This document shows, one piece after another, positions 1-9,174 of a stretch of 64,000 nt of DNA. Position 1 is the stretch's first letter, and the number at the start of each line of letters is the position of its first letter. The stretch is from positions 1-64,000 of the forward strand of contig NZ_JAGTXB010000025.1 in assembly GCF_018224885.1 (NCBI RefSeq), given 5' to 3'. Origin of the DNA: Chitinophaga hostae. GTDB lineage: Bacteria; Bacteroidota; Bacteroidia; Chitinophagales; Chitinophagaceae. The notes beneath the pieces were generated by a model. The model searched no databases. It was not told the origin of the DNA and worked only from the letters and a program-made list of their open reading frames with translations. A program made the position numbers and the translations under genes.

Positions 1-151
1 AAAGTGAGCGTTGCGGTTAGCATCAGATTGATTAAATTGTGCTAACCGTCACTGGCTTTAAATGCTATACTGTATTGCGTTTGACCAATGTTAAGTGATG
101 TCAGGATAAGTGCAATTGAAACAATTTTGGTTAACTAAAAACAAGTGGTGT

Positions 152-1133
152 ATGACCAGTTTTTCTGTTCTTTTCTGGCTCAATAAGAGCCGTACTAAAA
201 ACAATAAGCCCGCTATCTATCTTCGCGTCAGCGTAGGCGGCAAACGTGCAGAACTTTCCACGTATCAGTATGTAACCCCGGCGTTATGGAATGCGGCCTC
301 TCAACCTGTTAAAGGAAATTCCGAAGAAGTGAAAGCCATTAACCGGCAGCTAATAATCCTGAAAGCGGATCTATAAAAGCATTACAGCCTGTTAATTACA
401 GTCACCGCTAGTTCTGTCAAAAATTCCTTTGTGGGAATTACTGAATACTCGCGTACATTATGTGAAGCGATAGACTTCCATAACCGCCGGTTTGCAGAGA
501 AGGTAAAAGCCGGAATGAAGTCCGGGCGAACGCTGAAACGCTTTGAGATCACAAAAGAGAAAGTGGTAGCGTTTTTAAAATCGCATTTCCATGTATCAGA
601 TAAGCCGCTTTCCGAAATCAAGTTTTCTTTTGCCCCTGATTTTGAACACTTCCTCACCACCGCGCAGGGGATAGGGGCTAATACTGCTATGAAGTATGTG
701 AAGATTTTAAAACAGATGCTCAAATTGGCTGTAGATCAAGGCTGGTTGGTCGTTAGCCCACTGAGCAGGTTTAAGTGCAGCTACGAAGAACCGCAGCGGG
801 AACGGCTTACAAGGGACGAAATTATGGCTTTGTATAACAAAGAGCTGATTCCAAGACTGGAGGAGGTGAGAGATATTTATTTGTTCTGCTGTTTTACGGG
901 CTATGCTTACACAGATGTACTGCATCTTACAACGGATAAATAAGCACTTAACCACGTATACCGCACGGCATACATTTGCAACTACAGTAACGCTGGAAAA
1001 TGATGTGCCGATTGAAACGGTGAGCCAGATGTTAGGGCATAAATGTATCAGGACAACACAGGATTGGGTTCAAATACGATTGTACATTTGGAGGATATTG
1101 GAGCAATTTATCAAACGCACAAACAGGGAATAA
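152..1133 (+). pseudogene. Decayed tyrosine recombinase (phage-type integrase)
   Basis: Three pieces of one Bacteroidota-type tyrosine recombinase can be read. Bases 152-376 give the N-terminal arm-binding domain (LNKSRTKNNKPAIYLRV), which ends at a stop. Bases 431-943, in the same frame, give the core-binding SAM-like domain and the start of the catalytic domain (CFTGYAYTDV). Bases 903-1133, in another frame, give the box II region (TARHTFATT) and a conserved LGHK motif. About 100 residues between the first catalytic box and the HxxR box are missing, and the terminal Tyr region is degraded. Such integrases sit at the edge of integrated elements, so this is probably a relic of a mobile element. 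An in-frame GTG at 110 is possible, but the ATG at 152 fits family N-termini better. Confidence 0.85.
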
Positions 1134-1211
1134 GTTTACAATTGTAGATGTAAATCTTTCCCTGTTTTGCTTCAAAGCCTATAGTTCACCATATGGAAGA
1201 ACTGCTGCAGT

Positions 1212-2165
1212 TTAATAAGATACGAAGACACTATCCTTTGCCCACGCCCCGTCCACGCCAACGCTGGTACCACTTCCGACAGGAGCAAAGAGTGTACCCG
1301 ACAGGATGGTGTTTTTATTCTTTGTAACCTGAATATTAGAAATAACTTTTTGTGCGATGACTTTCCATTCTAATTCAGGTTCGGTAGCGCACTGCAAATC
1401 CAATTGAATCTTTTGTGTACCAGTATTTGTTATGTAAAAATCAAACTTATAGTTGTTAGTCCCCAGGACAGAATCAGGAAGCGTAGTAACAATTTTCGCC
1501 ATCTCGAAAGTACTCCTGTCGTTTCCCCGAATCACAGCTCCGGAAAAATAGCTGAAGTAGGGAGGAAGCCCCTCCAATATTGACCCGTTGGTCTGTGGCT
1601 GATAGCTAAGATACTTTGCGTTATAAGGTATCTGATCTTTAATGATAACACTTACCTTAGATACAATCCTCTCTAGTACGACAGGCTGTGAAACCGGTCC
1701 GCTGATCGTTAATTCCATTCTCCGGTAGAACATATCACTGCCAGGGAGCCAGTTCACCATACCATCAATATCTGGTATGGAATAACCATTAAAGATGGAA
1801 TCCGGAGATGCGGCAATGGCAATAACATAGTTGCCGGTAGGAAGTGTATCATTCAACTGACCAAATGTGTCATTTCCGGTGCCACTTTGATTAATTGTTT
1901 TGATAAGTTTCTGAGTCTGGGCATCAAATACCTTATAGGTTATAAAGTTGATATGATCTTTTAGTGTATCCGAAGGGGTCCTATCCAATGCTCCAGATGC
2001 TTTATTGTTGTTATTATCTGTAATTTCCTGGGAGAAGGTTGATACGTTAAATTGTAAAGAATATTTTTCATGATTATCAACCGGCGAATCTTTTTTGGCC
2101 TGATCTTTTTTACAGGCCGCAAAGAAAATGGTAATGGCTAATAAGCCTGGAATAATGTTTTTCAT
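1212..2165 (-). CDS. Hypothetical outer-membrane-type lipoprotein (FimB/Mfa2-like tendency)
   Basis: A 317-residue protein with an N-terminal signal sequence and a lipobox ending at Cys18 (IFFAAC), followed by a Lys/Asp-rich linker. The body is predicted beta-rich, with phrases such as LPTGNYVIAIAAS that resemble the immunoglobulin-like domains of Bacteroidota fimbrial anchor lipoproteins. That resemblance is weak and no firm family assignment is made. It stands alone, transcribed leftward, with about 560 bases of gene-poor DNA upstream. The start is supported by the signal peptide beginning at the first Met. Confidence 0.75.
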   Translation of the reverse strand: MKNIIPGLLAITIFFAACKKDQAKKDSPVDNHEKYSLQFNVSTFSQEITDNNNNKASGALDRTPSDTLKDHINFITYKVFDAQTQKLIKTINQSGTGNDTFGQLNDTLPTGNYVIAIAASPDSIFNGYSIPDIDGMVNWLPGSDMFYRRMELTISGPVSQPVVLERIVSKVSVIIKDQIPYNAKYLSYQPQTNGSILEGLPPYFSYFSGAVIRGNDRSTFEMAKIVTTLPDSVLGTNNYKFDFYITNTGTQKIQLDLQCATEPELEWKVIAQKVISNIQVTKNKNTILSGTLFAPVGSGTSVGVDGAWAKDSVFVSY

Positions 2166-2730
2166 GAGGGGGAAATTTTAGATATTTGATTTTTGAGGTT
2201 AATATTTTATATTGGAAATCTTCCGATTAACAGAATATCAGGATGCCGATGCTTTTTCTTATCTTGAAGAAGGTCTGTACCCATGAAGTTACAGGGAAAT
2301 GATTAGATTCCCTATTTTTATTGTTAGATTTTCTATCGGGAATAGTTTGTGCAAAGTTTCATTGGGGATAGGGATTGAATCAGATTTTCAAAGCCCAAAT
2401 GGATTCAAGTTAGCACCATAAAGTTCACCTCCAATGTAAAACTAAGTACGCTGAAGTAATTAAAGCCTTGTAGAAGTTCATTTACCTGAGCGAGCAAATT
2501 TTCTGGACATTCAATTCCTTTCGATAAATTATTGGGCATTTTTTTAAAATTCCTTTTTTCAAATTCTCCATAGTCCAGGTATTTATATACTCCATGAGCT
2601 GAGACGCTGTATATATTTTGTAAATTTATTTATTATGTGAGGAATCCAGATAATTTTACTAAATTCGATCGCTCAATATAACCTTATAGACCTATAACCA
2701 TTTTTTTTCACCCTCAAATCACCATGTACT
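2166..2730. other. Gene-poor AT-rich gap
   Basis: This stretch separates a leftward lipoprotein gene from a rightward lipase gene and must hold both promoters. No clear TTTG/TAnnTTTG pair was found. The only possible coding signal is a 45-codon minus-strand frame, listed separately. Confidence 0.5.
2405..2539 (-). CDS. Possible small ORF or gene remnant, 44 residues
   Basis: From ATG at 2539 the minus strand encodes 44 residues starting MPNNLSKGIECPENLLAQ, with an amphipathic pattern (LLAQVNELLQGF) that looks protein-like. No family was recognised. It could be a truncated gene or chance. Confidence 0.25.
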   Translation of the reverse strand: MPNNLSKGIECPENLLAQVNELLQGFNYFSVLSFTLEVNFMVLT

Positions 2731-3780
2731 ATGGAACCCAAAACTTCCCAAACAACAGCCCAATCCAGTAATGGCGGGCAACAACCCGCAGATGCAAAAA
2801 TTGCCGTACAGCTGTGCGCATTAACGCTTGATCTGAATATCGTCAATGATATCGGCAAGCTCATGCCTGGTTGGAAGATCGTCTGGAATGGCAAACCGAC
2901 TATTGACGACAACTATGCATTTGTGGCGTACAATGCTTCCGAAAAAAAGTATGCGTTGGTTATCCGTGGATCGGCATTCGACGGCTTTACTAGCTGGGAC
3001 ACCTTCGCTAACTGGATACTGGAAGACCTGAATGCGATTGTAATGCTGCACTGGCCTTATGCCCCCACAACTTCAAAGCCACTTATTGCCGCAGGAGCTT
3101 ATATCGCCTTCACGAACCTGCTCCTGATGGAAGATGCGCTGGGATCTGGTAAAAATGTTGGAGAGTACCTCCTGGCCCATGCGACCGGCGGAGACAACCG
3201 CCTGATCATTGCAGGGCATAGCCTTGGGGGTAATATAGCCAATGTATATGCCTCCTATTTTGTGCAAACGCTGATAAGCAGGAATATTTCCACTGCCAAT
3301 ATTTCGCTTTTCACCTTTGCGGCACCCGCTTCCGGAAACGCTGATTTTGCGCTGGACCTGGACAACAAACTGACTACTGCATGGCACTACGAGAACCAGA
3401 ATGACATGGTTCCCAAGTTTCCTGTGTTTACCGGGCTCGTCTATACCAGCAATACGTTTGCACCTAAAACACCGGATGCGCACAAGATTACAGTTACGCT
3501 TAATCCCAAAACAATTACCCTCAACGGTCCGAACCTCACGTTGCATGACGCGTATATGGCTATAGCGGGTATATTCGCGAAGAATGGCTACGTACAGCCA
3601 ATACAGAATAATTATATCATCTTTCCGACAAACCTGGACCCTAATCTTACCGAGAACAGTATCACAGACTGGCTTGGTCAGGTGGCCCCTCAGCATGGAC
3701 TGGATTACTATGCGGCGTTCCTGGGTGTAAAGCTGCCGGTACCGGCAGCTAATGCCGTAGTAGCAACGGCGCTTGCCTAA
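2731..3780 (+). CDS. Class 3 lipase-like alpha/beta hydrolase
   Basis: A 349-residue protein with the lipase nucleophile elbow GHSLGG around Ser164, preceded by strands typical of the class 3 lipase fold (KKYALVIRGS, residues 72-81). A candidate catalytic Asp lies in the NQNDMVPKF segment and a candidate His in LHDAYMAIAG near residue 272. There is no signal peptide; the first 25 residues are polar and Gln/Ser-rich, so the protein is either cytoplasmic or exported by another route. Family members hydrolyse ester bonds of acylglycerols; the substrate here is unknown. It is a single gene, followed by a hairpin terminator. Confidence 0.8.
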   Translation: MEPKTSQTTAQSSNGGQQPADAKIAVQLCALTLDLNIVNDIGKLMPGWKIVWNGKPTIDDNYAFVAYNASEKKYALVIRGSAFDGFTSWDTFANWILEDLNAIVMLHWPYAPTTSKPLIAAGAYIAFTNLLLMEDALGSGKNVGEYLLAHATGGDNRLIIAGHSLGGNIANVYASYFVQTLISRNISTANISLFTFAAPASGNADFALDLDNKLTTAWHYENQNDMVPKFPVFTGLVYTSNTFAPKTPDAHKITVTLNPKTITLNGPNLTLHDAYMAIAGIFAKNGYVQPIQNNYIIFPTNLDPNLTENSITDWLGQVAPQHGLDYYAAFLGVKLPVPAANAVVATALA

Positions 3781-3810
3781 GTACATCACAAGAAAATATC
3801 AAAATAGAAG

Positions 3811-3846
3811 GCTGTCTCAAGGTGTATCACTACCTTGAGCAGTCTT
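3811..3846 (+). terminator. Rho-independent terminator after lipase gene
   Basis: The arms CTCAAGGT and ACCTTGAG, extended by further near-matching bases, flank a short loop and are followed by a run of T at 3844-3848. It lies about 30 bases after the lipase stop codon. Confidence 0.7.
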
Positions 3847-3909
3847 TTTATTTATTGCTAACATCGGTGAATAACTGGTTAACTTCTAACTATACCGCTT
3901 ATACGGGTT

Positions 3910-3925
3910 ATCGTAATATTGCATC
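3910..3925. promoter_or_regulatory. Orphan ArsR-type operator-like site
   Basis: The sequence ATCGTAATATTGCATC matches the two sites in front of arsR and arsM in this window (ATCGTAATATTGCGAT and ATCGCAATATTGCAAT). Only a 13-codon frame (MKKRSQLNIGEAY) follows at 3928, so the gene it once controlled appears lost or moved. The match is by eye. Confidence 0.4.
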
Positions 3926-4045
3926 GAATGAAAAAACGGTCACAGCTAAATATTGGCGAGGCATACTAGTGATATTATAAAGACAATTATTCTCAAATAA
4001 CCATGAATAAGTTTAACTCTTCGGAGTCCCTGACGAATGATATCA

Positions 4046-4378
4046 TTATGTTTTTGCCAAAAAATCAACTTCATCTTGTAGTGCCTGATCCCAGATAAAT
4101 TCCATATTGAATTTACCATCAGGAGTTACTGTAAAAATCGCCCTGTTCCATTTATTGTTGCCGCCCTCGGTAGTAATTGAATGGAGATTAAGGACAGACT
4201 TGGCCAATGAAAAGCCTCCCGGCGCATTGAACCGTTCATTGTCATTCAGGTACCCTTTAAAATCCACACTAGTCCCTAATACCTCCAGGTGAAGCTGAGC
4301 TTTTCGCCAGGTATTCGTTTCAATGCTGTTAGAAACAGCTTGGACTAATTTTTCATAAATATCATCTACCGTTTCCAT
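4046..4378 (-). CDS. YezG/DUF600-like small protein (possible immunity protein)
   Basis: About 110 residues from the Met of METVDDIYEKLV; an upstream in-frame start at 4417 would add 13 residues of unlikely sequence. The C-terminal half (WNRAIFTVTPDGKFNMEF) resembles the DUF600/YezG fold, whose members include antitoxins paired with polymorphic toxins. The resemblance is moderate. A short uncharacterised gene lies upstream on the same strand, which would fit a reduced toxin-immunity locus, but no toxin domain is visible. Confidence 0.55.
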   Translation of the reverse strand: METVDDIYEKLVQAVSNSIETNTWRKAQLHLEVLGTSVDFKGYLNDNERFNAPGGFSLAKSVLNLHSITTEGGNNKWNRAIFTVTPDGKFNMEFIWDQALQDEVDFLAKT

Positions 4379-4541
4379 AATATTGTAATTATGATTAGCT
4401 AATAAATATTTTGTCACTTTTACATCACTACCTCTGTTGAGCCGTCACCGCGACCTGCGGTGTGCCATTCTAATATATAGAAAATGTTTCAATTTGAGAT
4501 GCCAAAATATTTTTGGGGACGGTTTACCCAATTTACAGCCT

Positions 4542-4832
4542 TTATAAATCTTTAAATTTGCCCCAATACCTGGATTGAATATGATGGTATATATCATTAA
4601 AATAACGCAAATCATTTCTCCCTAACTTATCCCAACAATCAGTTGTAAAGGCCCCCTTTAGACTATGCTTAGGGGAGTTAGCTAAAAAAACAATTTTGCT
4701 AAAAGCATGAACATCATCGCGGCATCCGGAGAAATTTATAGTTGTATCCAACCGGGCCTTATCAATACACTTAATATAGTTTGATTTGTCCTCCTTTGTT
4801 AATCTTATCAGGTGCGCCTCCATTTCCACCAT
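4542..4832 (-). CDS. Hypothetical protein, possibly a C-terminal gene remnant
   Basis: Up to 96 residues; the ending CWDKLGRNDLRYFNDIYHHI looks protein-like and is rich in aromatic and charged residues. No family was recognised. It overlaps the 3' end of the neighbouring DUF4345-type gene by about 60 bases in another frame, so its N-terminus may be truncated or frameshifted. Confidence 0.4.
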   Translation of the reverse strand: MVEMEAHLIRLTKEDKSNYIKCIDKARLDTTINFSGCRDDVHAFSKIVFLANSPKHSLKGAFTTDCWDKLGRNDLRYFNDIYHHIQSRYWGKFKDL

Positions 4833-5265
4833 GGTCTACTCCGTCGCGGTACCCCTTGAAGGCAAATCCGCTTTTCCGCAGACGCAGCCACAGCAACGCG
4901 CCCAATGTAAAAAATACACTTTCAATGATCAGCCATTGTGTACCAAAAGCCCCCAGCGGTCCTTCTACCATCCAGGTAATTATCCTCGACAGCGCATACA
5001 AACCCCAAAGCCAACACAAGAAAATTACACCCTGTTGTATATCTTTAAACGCCCAACGCACCAGCATGATGGCGATGGTGAGCCCAACGCCGCCATATAC
5101 CCCTCTGATAGAACTGAAAGCATCGCTGTTAGGCAACTTCACCTGTACAAGGTCCATAACCGCCTGGGGGCTGAAAAAGCCCATCATACTCACCATTAAA
5201 AAACTTCCCGCAGACAGGAACAGGTATATGCGGGATAATACATTGATAGTTCGGGAATGATTCAT
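4771..5265 (-). CDS. Four-helix membrane protein, DUF4345-like
   Basis: About 164 residues from MNHSRTINVLSR, with four hydrophobic helices (for example IYLFLSAGSFLMVSMMGFF and VIFLCWLWGLYALSRI) and the conserved loop FSSIRGVYGGVGL typical of DUF4345 integral membrane proteins of unknown function. Family members end soon after the last helix, near KSGFAF; the extra Gly-rich tail of about 30 residues here suggests that the original 3' end was replaced. An upstream start at 5340 would add an unlikely polar extension. Confidence 0.7.
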   Translation of the reverse strand: MNHSRTINVLSRIYLFLSAGSFLMVSMMGFFSPQAVMDLVQVKLPNSDAFSSIRGVYGGVGLTIAIMLVRWAFKDIQQGVIFLCWLWGLYALSRIITWMVEGPLGAFGTQWLIIESVFFTLGALLWLRLRKSGFAFKGYRDGVDHGGNGGAPDKINKGGQIKLY

Positions 5266-5587
5266 ATTACTTTTTTTATAGCGCAAATTTGACAGTGTTG
5301 CACAAATAAAATCTTTGTGTGCGCCAAGATTTTTATGCAAATGATCACTTTATGATATAAACGAAGAAGGGAGATTTCCAAGAACTATCGATTTGAGCTA
5401 GTTTGTGAAGATCAGAAAGTAAAAGGTTCGATATTCGAGTGTACATTTAACTAATATTAAAACTTCTGATAATTAGCTTATTGAGTTCATGGCATAGCAA
5501 TTGAAGGCTTAAGGCGTGAAAAGATTTTATAAGGAAATATCTGCAACGGTGTCGCGTTTCATGAGCTCCGAGAAATCATCTTCATTT

Positions 5588-7009
5588 ATGAAAATAATAC
5601 TTTCCCTATTATCCGGACTTTTCCTGCACAACAGCCTGCAGGCGCAGGCACAATATGTTATCCAGGATTCGCTCGTTGCCCGCTACAATCGGGATGACTT
5701 CAGCGGATTTTATGATCTCGGTTCCGCTTCCTGGAAATCAAAGGCCAACCCGGATGGTATTGCAGGCTGGCTAAATTATATGAGGTCGCAAACCGGACCG
5801 ATTAGACACAATGCTTTAATGACAGACACTGGAAATACAAAATATTTTATGTGGGATGGCGCAAAAAAGGTAATGACTTTTAAATTGACCTTATCAGACA
5901 CAGGTGGTTTTGACGGATTTGACTTTCAATCCTATCATTTACCGGTGTCCAAAGTGTATGCTGCACCTATCCCAAATGATAATCCACTGATAACGCAGTT
6001 GGATTCGGTTGTCCACTACAACACAATCGACTTTATGCTTACACAACATTTGGCAGGCCTGTCTGTCGGCGTAGTTAGTAACGGTCATAAACACTTTTAT
6101 AATTACGGTACGGTAGAAAAAGGCAAAACGCAGCTACCTGCTTCACAGACCATATTTGAGCTGGCTTCGATCGCAAAAACATTTACCGGCATTTTACTGG
6201 CACAAGCGGTACTGGACCACAAAATTTCGTTGGACGATGATATCCGGAAATTTATGCCGGGCGACTTTCCCAACCTGCAATATCAGGGGGCTCCCTTAAA
6301 AATCGTTAACCTCGCTAACCATACTTCCGGTCTTCCGTTGGAGTTGCCTAACCTGGATACTTTCAAGAATGAATTTGATGTGTTGAAAATGTACGATCAT
6401 TATACCAATAACAAATTTTTCGCTGATCTGCATTCCGTAAAGATCGATACGCTGCCCGGCGCCAGATATGCCTATTCCAATACAGGCATGAAGCTGCTCG
6501 GTATTATCCTGGAAAAGGCTTACGGCCTGTCCTACCAGCAATTGCTAAAAAAGTATATTACTGGTCCACTGGATATGCCGGCAACGCGAACAGCGCCGGC
6601 GATAAGTGATACAACAAGTTATACAAAAGGTTACAACGCTGATGGCATCACAATGCCGCATGGAAACTGGAACATGTTTGGCGGCGCCGGGGCGATCATT
6701 TCCGACAGTCGCGACATGGCGAATTATGTAAAAGCAAACATTGATGAGACGCTGCCTGCAATCCGGCTTTCCCATAAGCAGACTTTTACCGATGGTGATC
6801 TTACGCTGGGCCTGGGCTGGCAGATTTCCAGGGATACTATCAATGGCAGTCGCATATGGAAAAGTGGAGGCGCACTGGGCTTTCGTAGTTACTGCGTGGT
6901 TGTGCCAGATAAAAAGACCGGTATGATCTGGCTTTCCAACCGGTCAGACCTTGCAGACAATGAAATCGCGGAAATGGTCAACCGTATATTATCTGCCGCT
7001 ATACAATAG
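5588..7009 (+). CDS. Secreted serine hydrolase, class C beta-lactamase family
   Basis: A 473-residue protein. The start at 5588 is chosen because it begins a good signal peptide (MKIILSLLSGLFLHNSLQAQ). The beta-lactamase/transpeptidase motifs are SxxK at Ser194-Ile-Ala-Lys197, YSN in YAYSNTG, and a third box at KSGGALGF near the C-terminus. Residues 1-130 form an extra N-terminal segment before the catalytic domain. Members act as D-Ala-D-Ala peptidases, esterases or beta-lactamases in the periplasm; the substrate cannot be told from sequence. It is monocistronic and followed by two hairpins. Confidence 0.85.
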   Translation: MKIILSLLSGLFLHNSLQAQAQYVIQDSLVARYNRDDFSGFYDLGSASWKSKANPDGIAGWLNYMRSQTGPIRHNALMTDTGNTKYFMWDGAKKVMTFKLTLSDTGGFDGFDFQSYHLPVSKVYAAPIPNDNPLITQLDSVVHYNTIDFMLTQHLAGLSVGVVSNGHKHFYNYGTVEKGKTQLPASQTIFELASIAKTFTGILLAQAVLDHKISLDDDIRKFMPGDFPNLQYQGAPLKIVNLANHTSGLPLELPNLDTFKNEFDVLKMYDHYTNNKFFADLHSVKIDTLPGARYAYSNTGMKLLGIILEKAYGLSYQQLLKKYITGPLDMPATRTAPAISDTTSYTKGYNADGITMPHGNWNMFGGAGAIISDSRDMANYVKANIDETLPAIRLSHKQTFTDGDLTLGLGWQISRDTINGSRIWKSGGALGFRSYCVVVPDKKTGMIWLSNRSDLADNEIAEMVNRILSAAIQ

Positions 7010-7096
7010 TCTATATCCAGGTTGATCTTTGAGGATTATTGCAATGATTTTTATTCTCCCTTTAGTCGTCAGTTTTGTTGTGACTAAGATTCCTTT

Positions 7097-7116
7097 AAAA
7101 GCCGCAATGGCTTTTT
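7097..7116 (+). terminator. Small hairpin terminator
   Basis: AAAAGCC and GGCTTTT pair across a 5-base loop and run into T residues, 88 bases after the serine hydrolase stop codon. Confidence 0.6.
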
Positions 7117-7123
7117 ATCCATT

Positions 7124-7172
7124 ACGTAAGATTACCAGGCCTGCGCTTAACGCAGGCTTGGTAATCTTACGT
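7124..7172. terminator. 22-bp near-perfect inverted repeat between convergent genes
   Basis: Arms of 22 bases, with one mismatch, surround a 5-base loop (CTTAA). The element lies between the rightward serine hydrolase and the leftward SDR gene and probably ends transcription from both sides, although no long T tract follows. Confidence 0.6.
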
Positions 7173-7227
7173 CGGTGCAAATACCCTGTTAGCGGTTCGC
7201 TATTTTAGTTCTTATACTTCATCCGCG

Positions 7228-7965
7228 TTACCACGGGATTTCTCCTGTTTCAGGATTATTTTCCTCGCTGAAAAATTTTCCCGTTGGGCCATCATTGTCA
7301 ATCAGCGCATATTTTACTACCCGTTTTCCTGCATCGTTGACAGTTCCCGGCCCACGATGGCCATTGAAATCCGTTTTTGTATATCCCGGGCAAACGGCAT
7401 TTATTTTGAAGTTGGTATTTTTAAGTTCGTAAGCCAAAACAACGGTATACATATTCAGGGCCGATTTTGAAGAAAGATATACCGCACCTTTGTAGTCGTA
7501 GTATTTATAATTTGGATCGCTGTGTAGCGTAATTGAACCTTGGCTTGAACTTACATTTACAATACGGGGTGCTGACGACTTTTCCAATAAATCAATAAAT
7601 GCCTGTGTAACCCGCACCACGCCATAAACATTAGCATCATAGGTTGCTTTAAACTGATCAATGGTTGAGTTAAGTGCCATTTGCGGATAACCACCATAGA
7701 TACCCGCATTATTAATAAGTATGTCCAACACGTTTGTTTTTTTACCTATTTCTTTACGGGCTTTAATTACGGATTCGTCATCCGTAATGTCAAGCTGAAT
7801 AACTTCTACATTGTTTAATCCGTTCGCTTTTAATTTATCAACGGCTTCAATACCATTTTCTATATTACGACTGCCGAGGTAAACATAAACCCCTTTTTGA
7901 GCCAGCTGCTGTGCAACTTCAAAGCCAATGCTTTTGTTAGCTCCTGTTACTAATGCAAATTTCAT
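7228..7965 (-). CDS. Short-chain dehydrogenase/reductase
   Basis: A 245-residue classical SDR with the cofactor motif TGANKSIGFEV at the N-terminus, the NNAG motif (LINNAGIYGG), the catalytic Ser in NVSSSQG and the Tyr/Lys pair in VYLSSKSAL. The N-terminal motif and lack of an acidic residue after strand 2 suggest NADP(H). It lies just downstream of an AraC regulator on the same strand (66-base gap), a common pairing in Bacteroidota in which the regulator controls the reductase. The substrate is unknown. Confidence 0.9.
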   Translation of the reverse strand: MKFALVTGANKSIGFEVAQQLAQKGVYVYLGSRNIENGIEAVDKLKANGLNNVEVIQLDITDDESVIKARKEIGKKTNVLDILINNAGIYGGYPQMALNSTIDQFKATYDANVYGVVRVTQAFIDLLEKSSAPRIVNVSSSQGSITLHSDPNYKYYDYKGAVYLSSKSALNMYTVVLAYELKNTNFKINAVCPGYTKTDFNGHRGPGTVNDAGKRVVKYALIDNDGPTGKFFSEENNPETGEIPW

Positions 7966-8030
7966 TTCTTGTATGAATTTTATGAAGCAAAAGTAGGGGG
8001 CTGAAAAATAGCGGGAATGGACAATTCATT

Positions 8031-8903
8031 TTATTTCCCCGACAAATCTTGCTTGGGCAAAAATTCACTTGCACTTTTTCCTGTACTTTTTTTGAAGAGC
8101 CTGGAGAAGTAATCAGGGTCATTAAAGCCCAGTTCATAGGCCAATTCTTTGATAGAAGTATTAGAATAGCGTAATTTTCTCTGGGCTTCCGCTATCAAAC
8201 GGTTAATAAAATAGTCTTTTGGCGATGTGCCGGCATATTCTTTTACAATCCGGTACAGACTGTTTGTCGTTAAAGCTAATTTTTCCGCAATGGCGTTCAT
8301 GGAAGGTTGCTCTGTAAGGTGCGTTTCCACGACTAATTTGAATTCGATAAACTTTGAAAGGTTGGCGTTTAAGATATTGGCGGGTTCTTTGTTTTTGAAA
8401 TAGGCACTGTTTAATTCTGATAGCAATGTGTTCAGATAAGCTAATATTATTTCAGTGTCGGTCTCATATTTATCTGAGTAAAGTAGCTGGTTTAGAATTC
8501 CAAAAACCTTTATTACCCTTTCTTTTGCAGCATGGTCAAGAACGATGATTTGTGCGTTTAAGGGGTTGACCAAAAAGGGATACTGTTGGGGCAATAATGC
8601 CAAAGTATTTTCGTCAAACAGCAGCTTGAAATATTTAAGATCGTCTGTTTTGGCGGGTGGCGTAAAAAATTGATTGGGCATCGCAAAAAGCAGGTGCCCA
8701 TCAGTAAGCGTAAAGTTTTGTGAGTCTATGTTATAGGTAATTGAACCGCTTTCAATTAATACAATAAAATAGGAAGATAACCTGCGCGGTTGCAGCAGTT
8801 TTTTTTGACTATCAACCGGAAGGTAAGGATTGTCGTTTGAGCGAATCTTTATTCCCAGCTCATCCCGCTGTGAGTCCTCATATTTCCCTTTTTGTTCCTG
8901 CAT
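8031..8903 (-). CDS. AraC-family transcriptional regulator
   Basis: A 290-residue protein with an N-terminal cupin-like sensing domain (about residues 30-140) and a C-terminal double helix-turn-helix of AraC type (about residues 185-285), including AIAEKLALTTNSLYRIVKEY and the signature ELGFNDPDYFSRLFKKSTG. It probably regulates the downstream SDR gene, with which it is co-oriented. The effector is unknown. Confidence 0.9.
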   Translation of the reverse strand: MQEQKGKYEDSQRDELGIKIRSNDNPYLPVDSQKKLLQPRRLSSYFIVLIESGSITYNIDSQNFTLTDGHLLFAMPNQFFTPPAKTDDLKYFKLLFDENTLALLPQQYPFLVNPLNAQIIVLDHAAKERVIKVFGILNQLLYSDKYETDTEIILAYLNTLLSELNSAYFKNKEPANILNANLSKFIEFKLVVETHLTEQPSMNAIAEKLALTTNSLYRIVKEYAGTSPKDYFINRLIAEAQRKLRYSNTSIKELAYELGFNDPDYFSRLFKKSTGKSASEFLPKQDLSGK

Positions 8904-9174
8904 ATTATCTTGCTAGAGATAGATCTGTTTAAATATTGTAATTGGTTATGCTATTTCAGCTAATTTACGTAAATCGAATATAAAAAGCTCGAATTTTGTA
9001 CCATAGGGGTCACCAGGCTATGCTTAGCGTAGCCTTTTTTTGGGCGGCAGTTTACCATTTATCGATGGTCTTTCGCCAGATTTCCTTTACACCAGACCAG
9101 ATAATAACCGGTGCTTCAGGCGTTGTGCGCCGGGGGCTAACTTTGTCAGAAATTCTTCACTTAAACCACTGGTT

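Noticed and set aside
3073..3789. A 238-codon open frame on the minus strand opposite the lipase gene
   Set aside because: It is a mirror frame of a gene with clear lipase motifs; its own translation is Arg/Cys-rich and has no domain-like pattern.
4781..5260. A 159-codon plus-strand frame opposite the DUF4345-type gene
   Set aside because: The minus strand has convincing membrane helices and conserved loops; the plus frame has low-complexity Pro/Ser-rich sequence.
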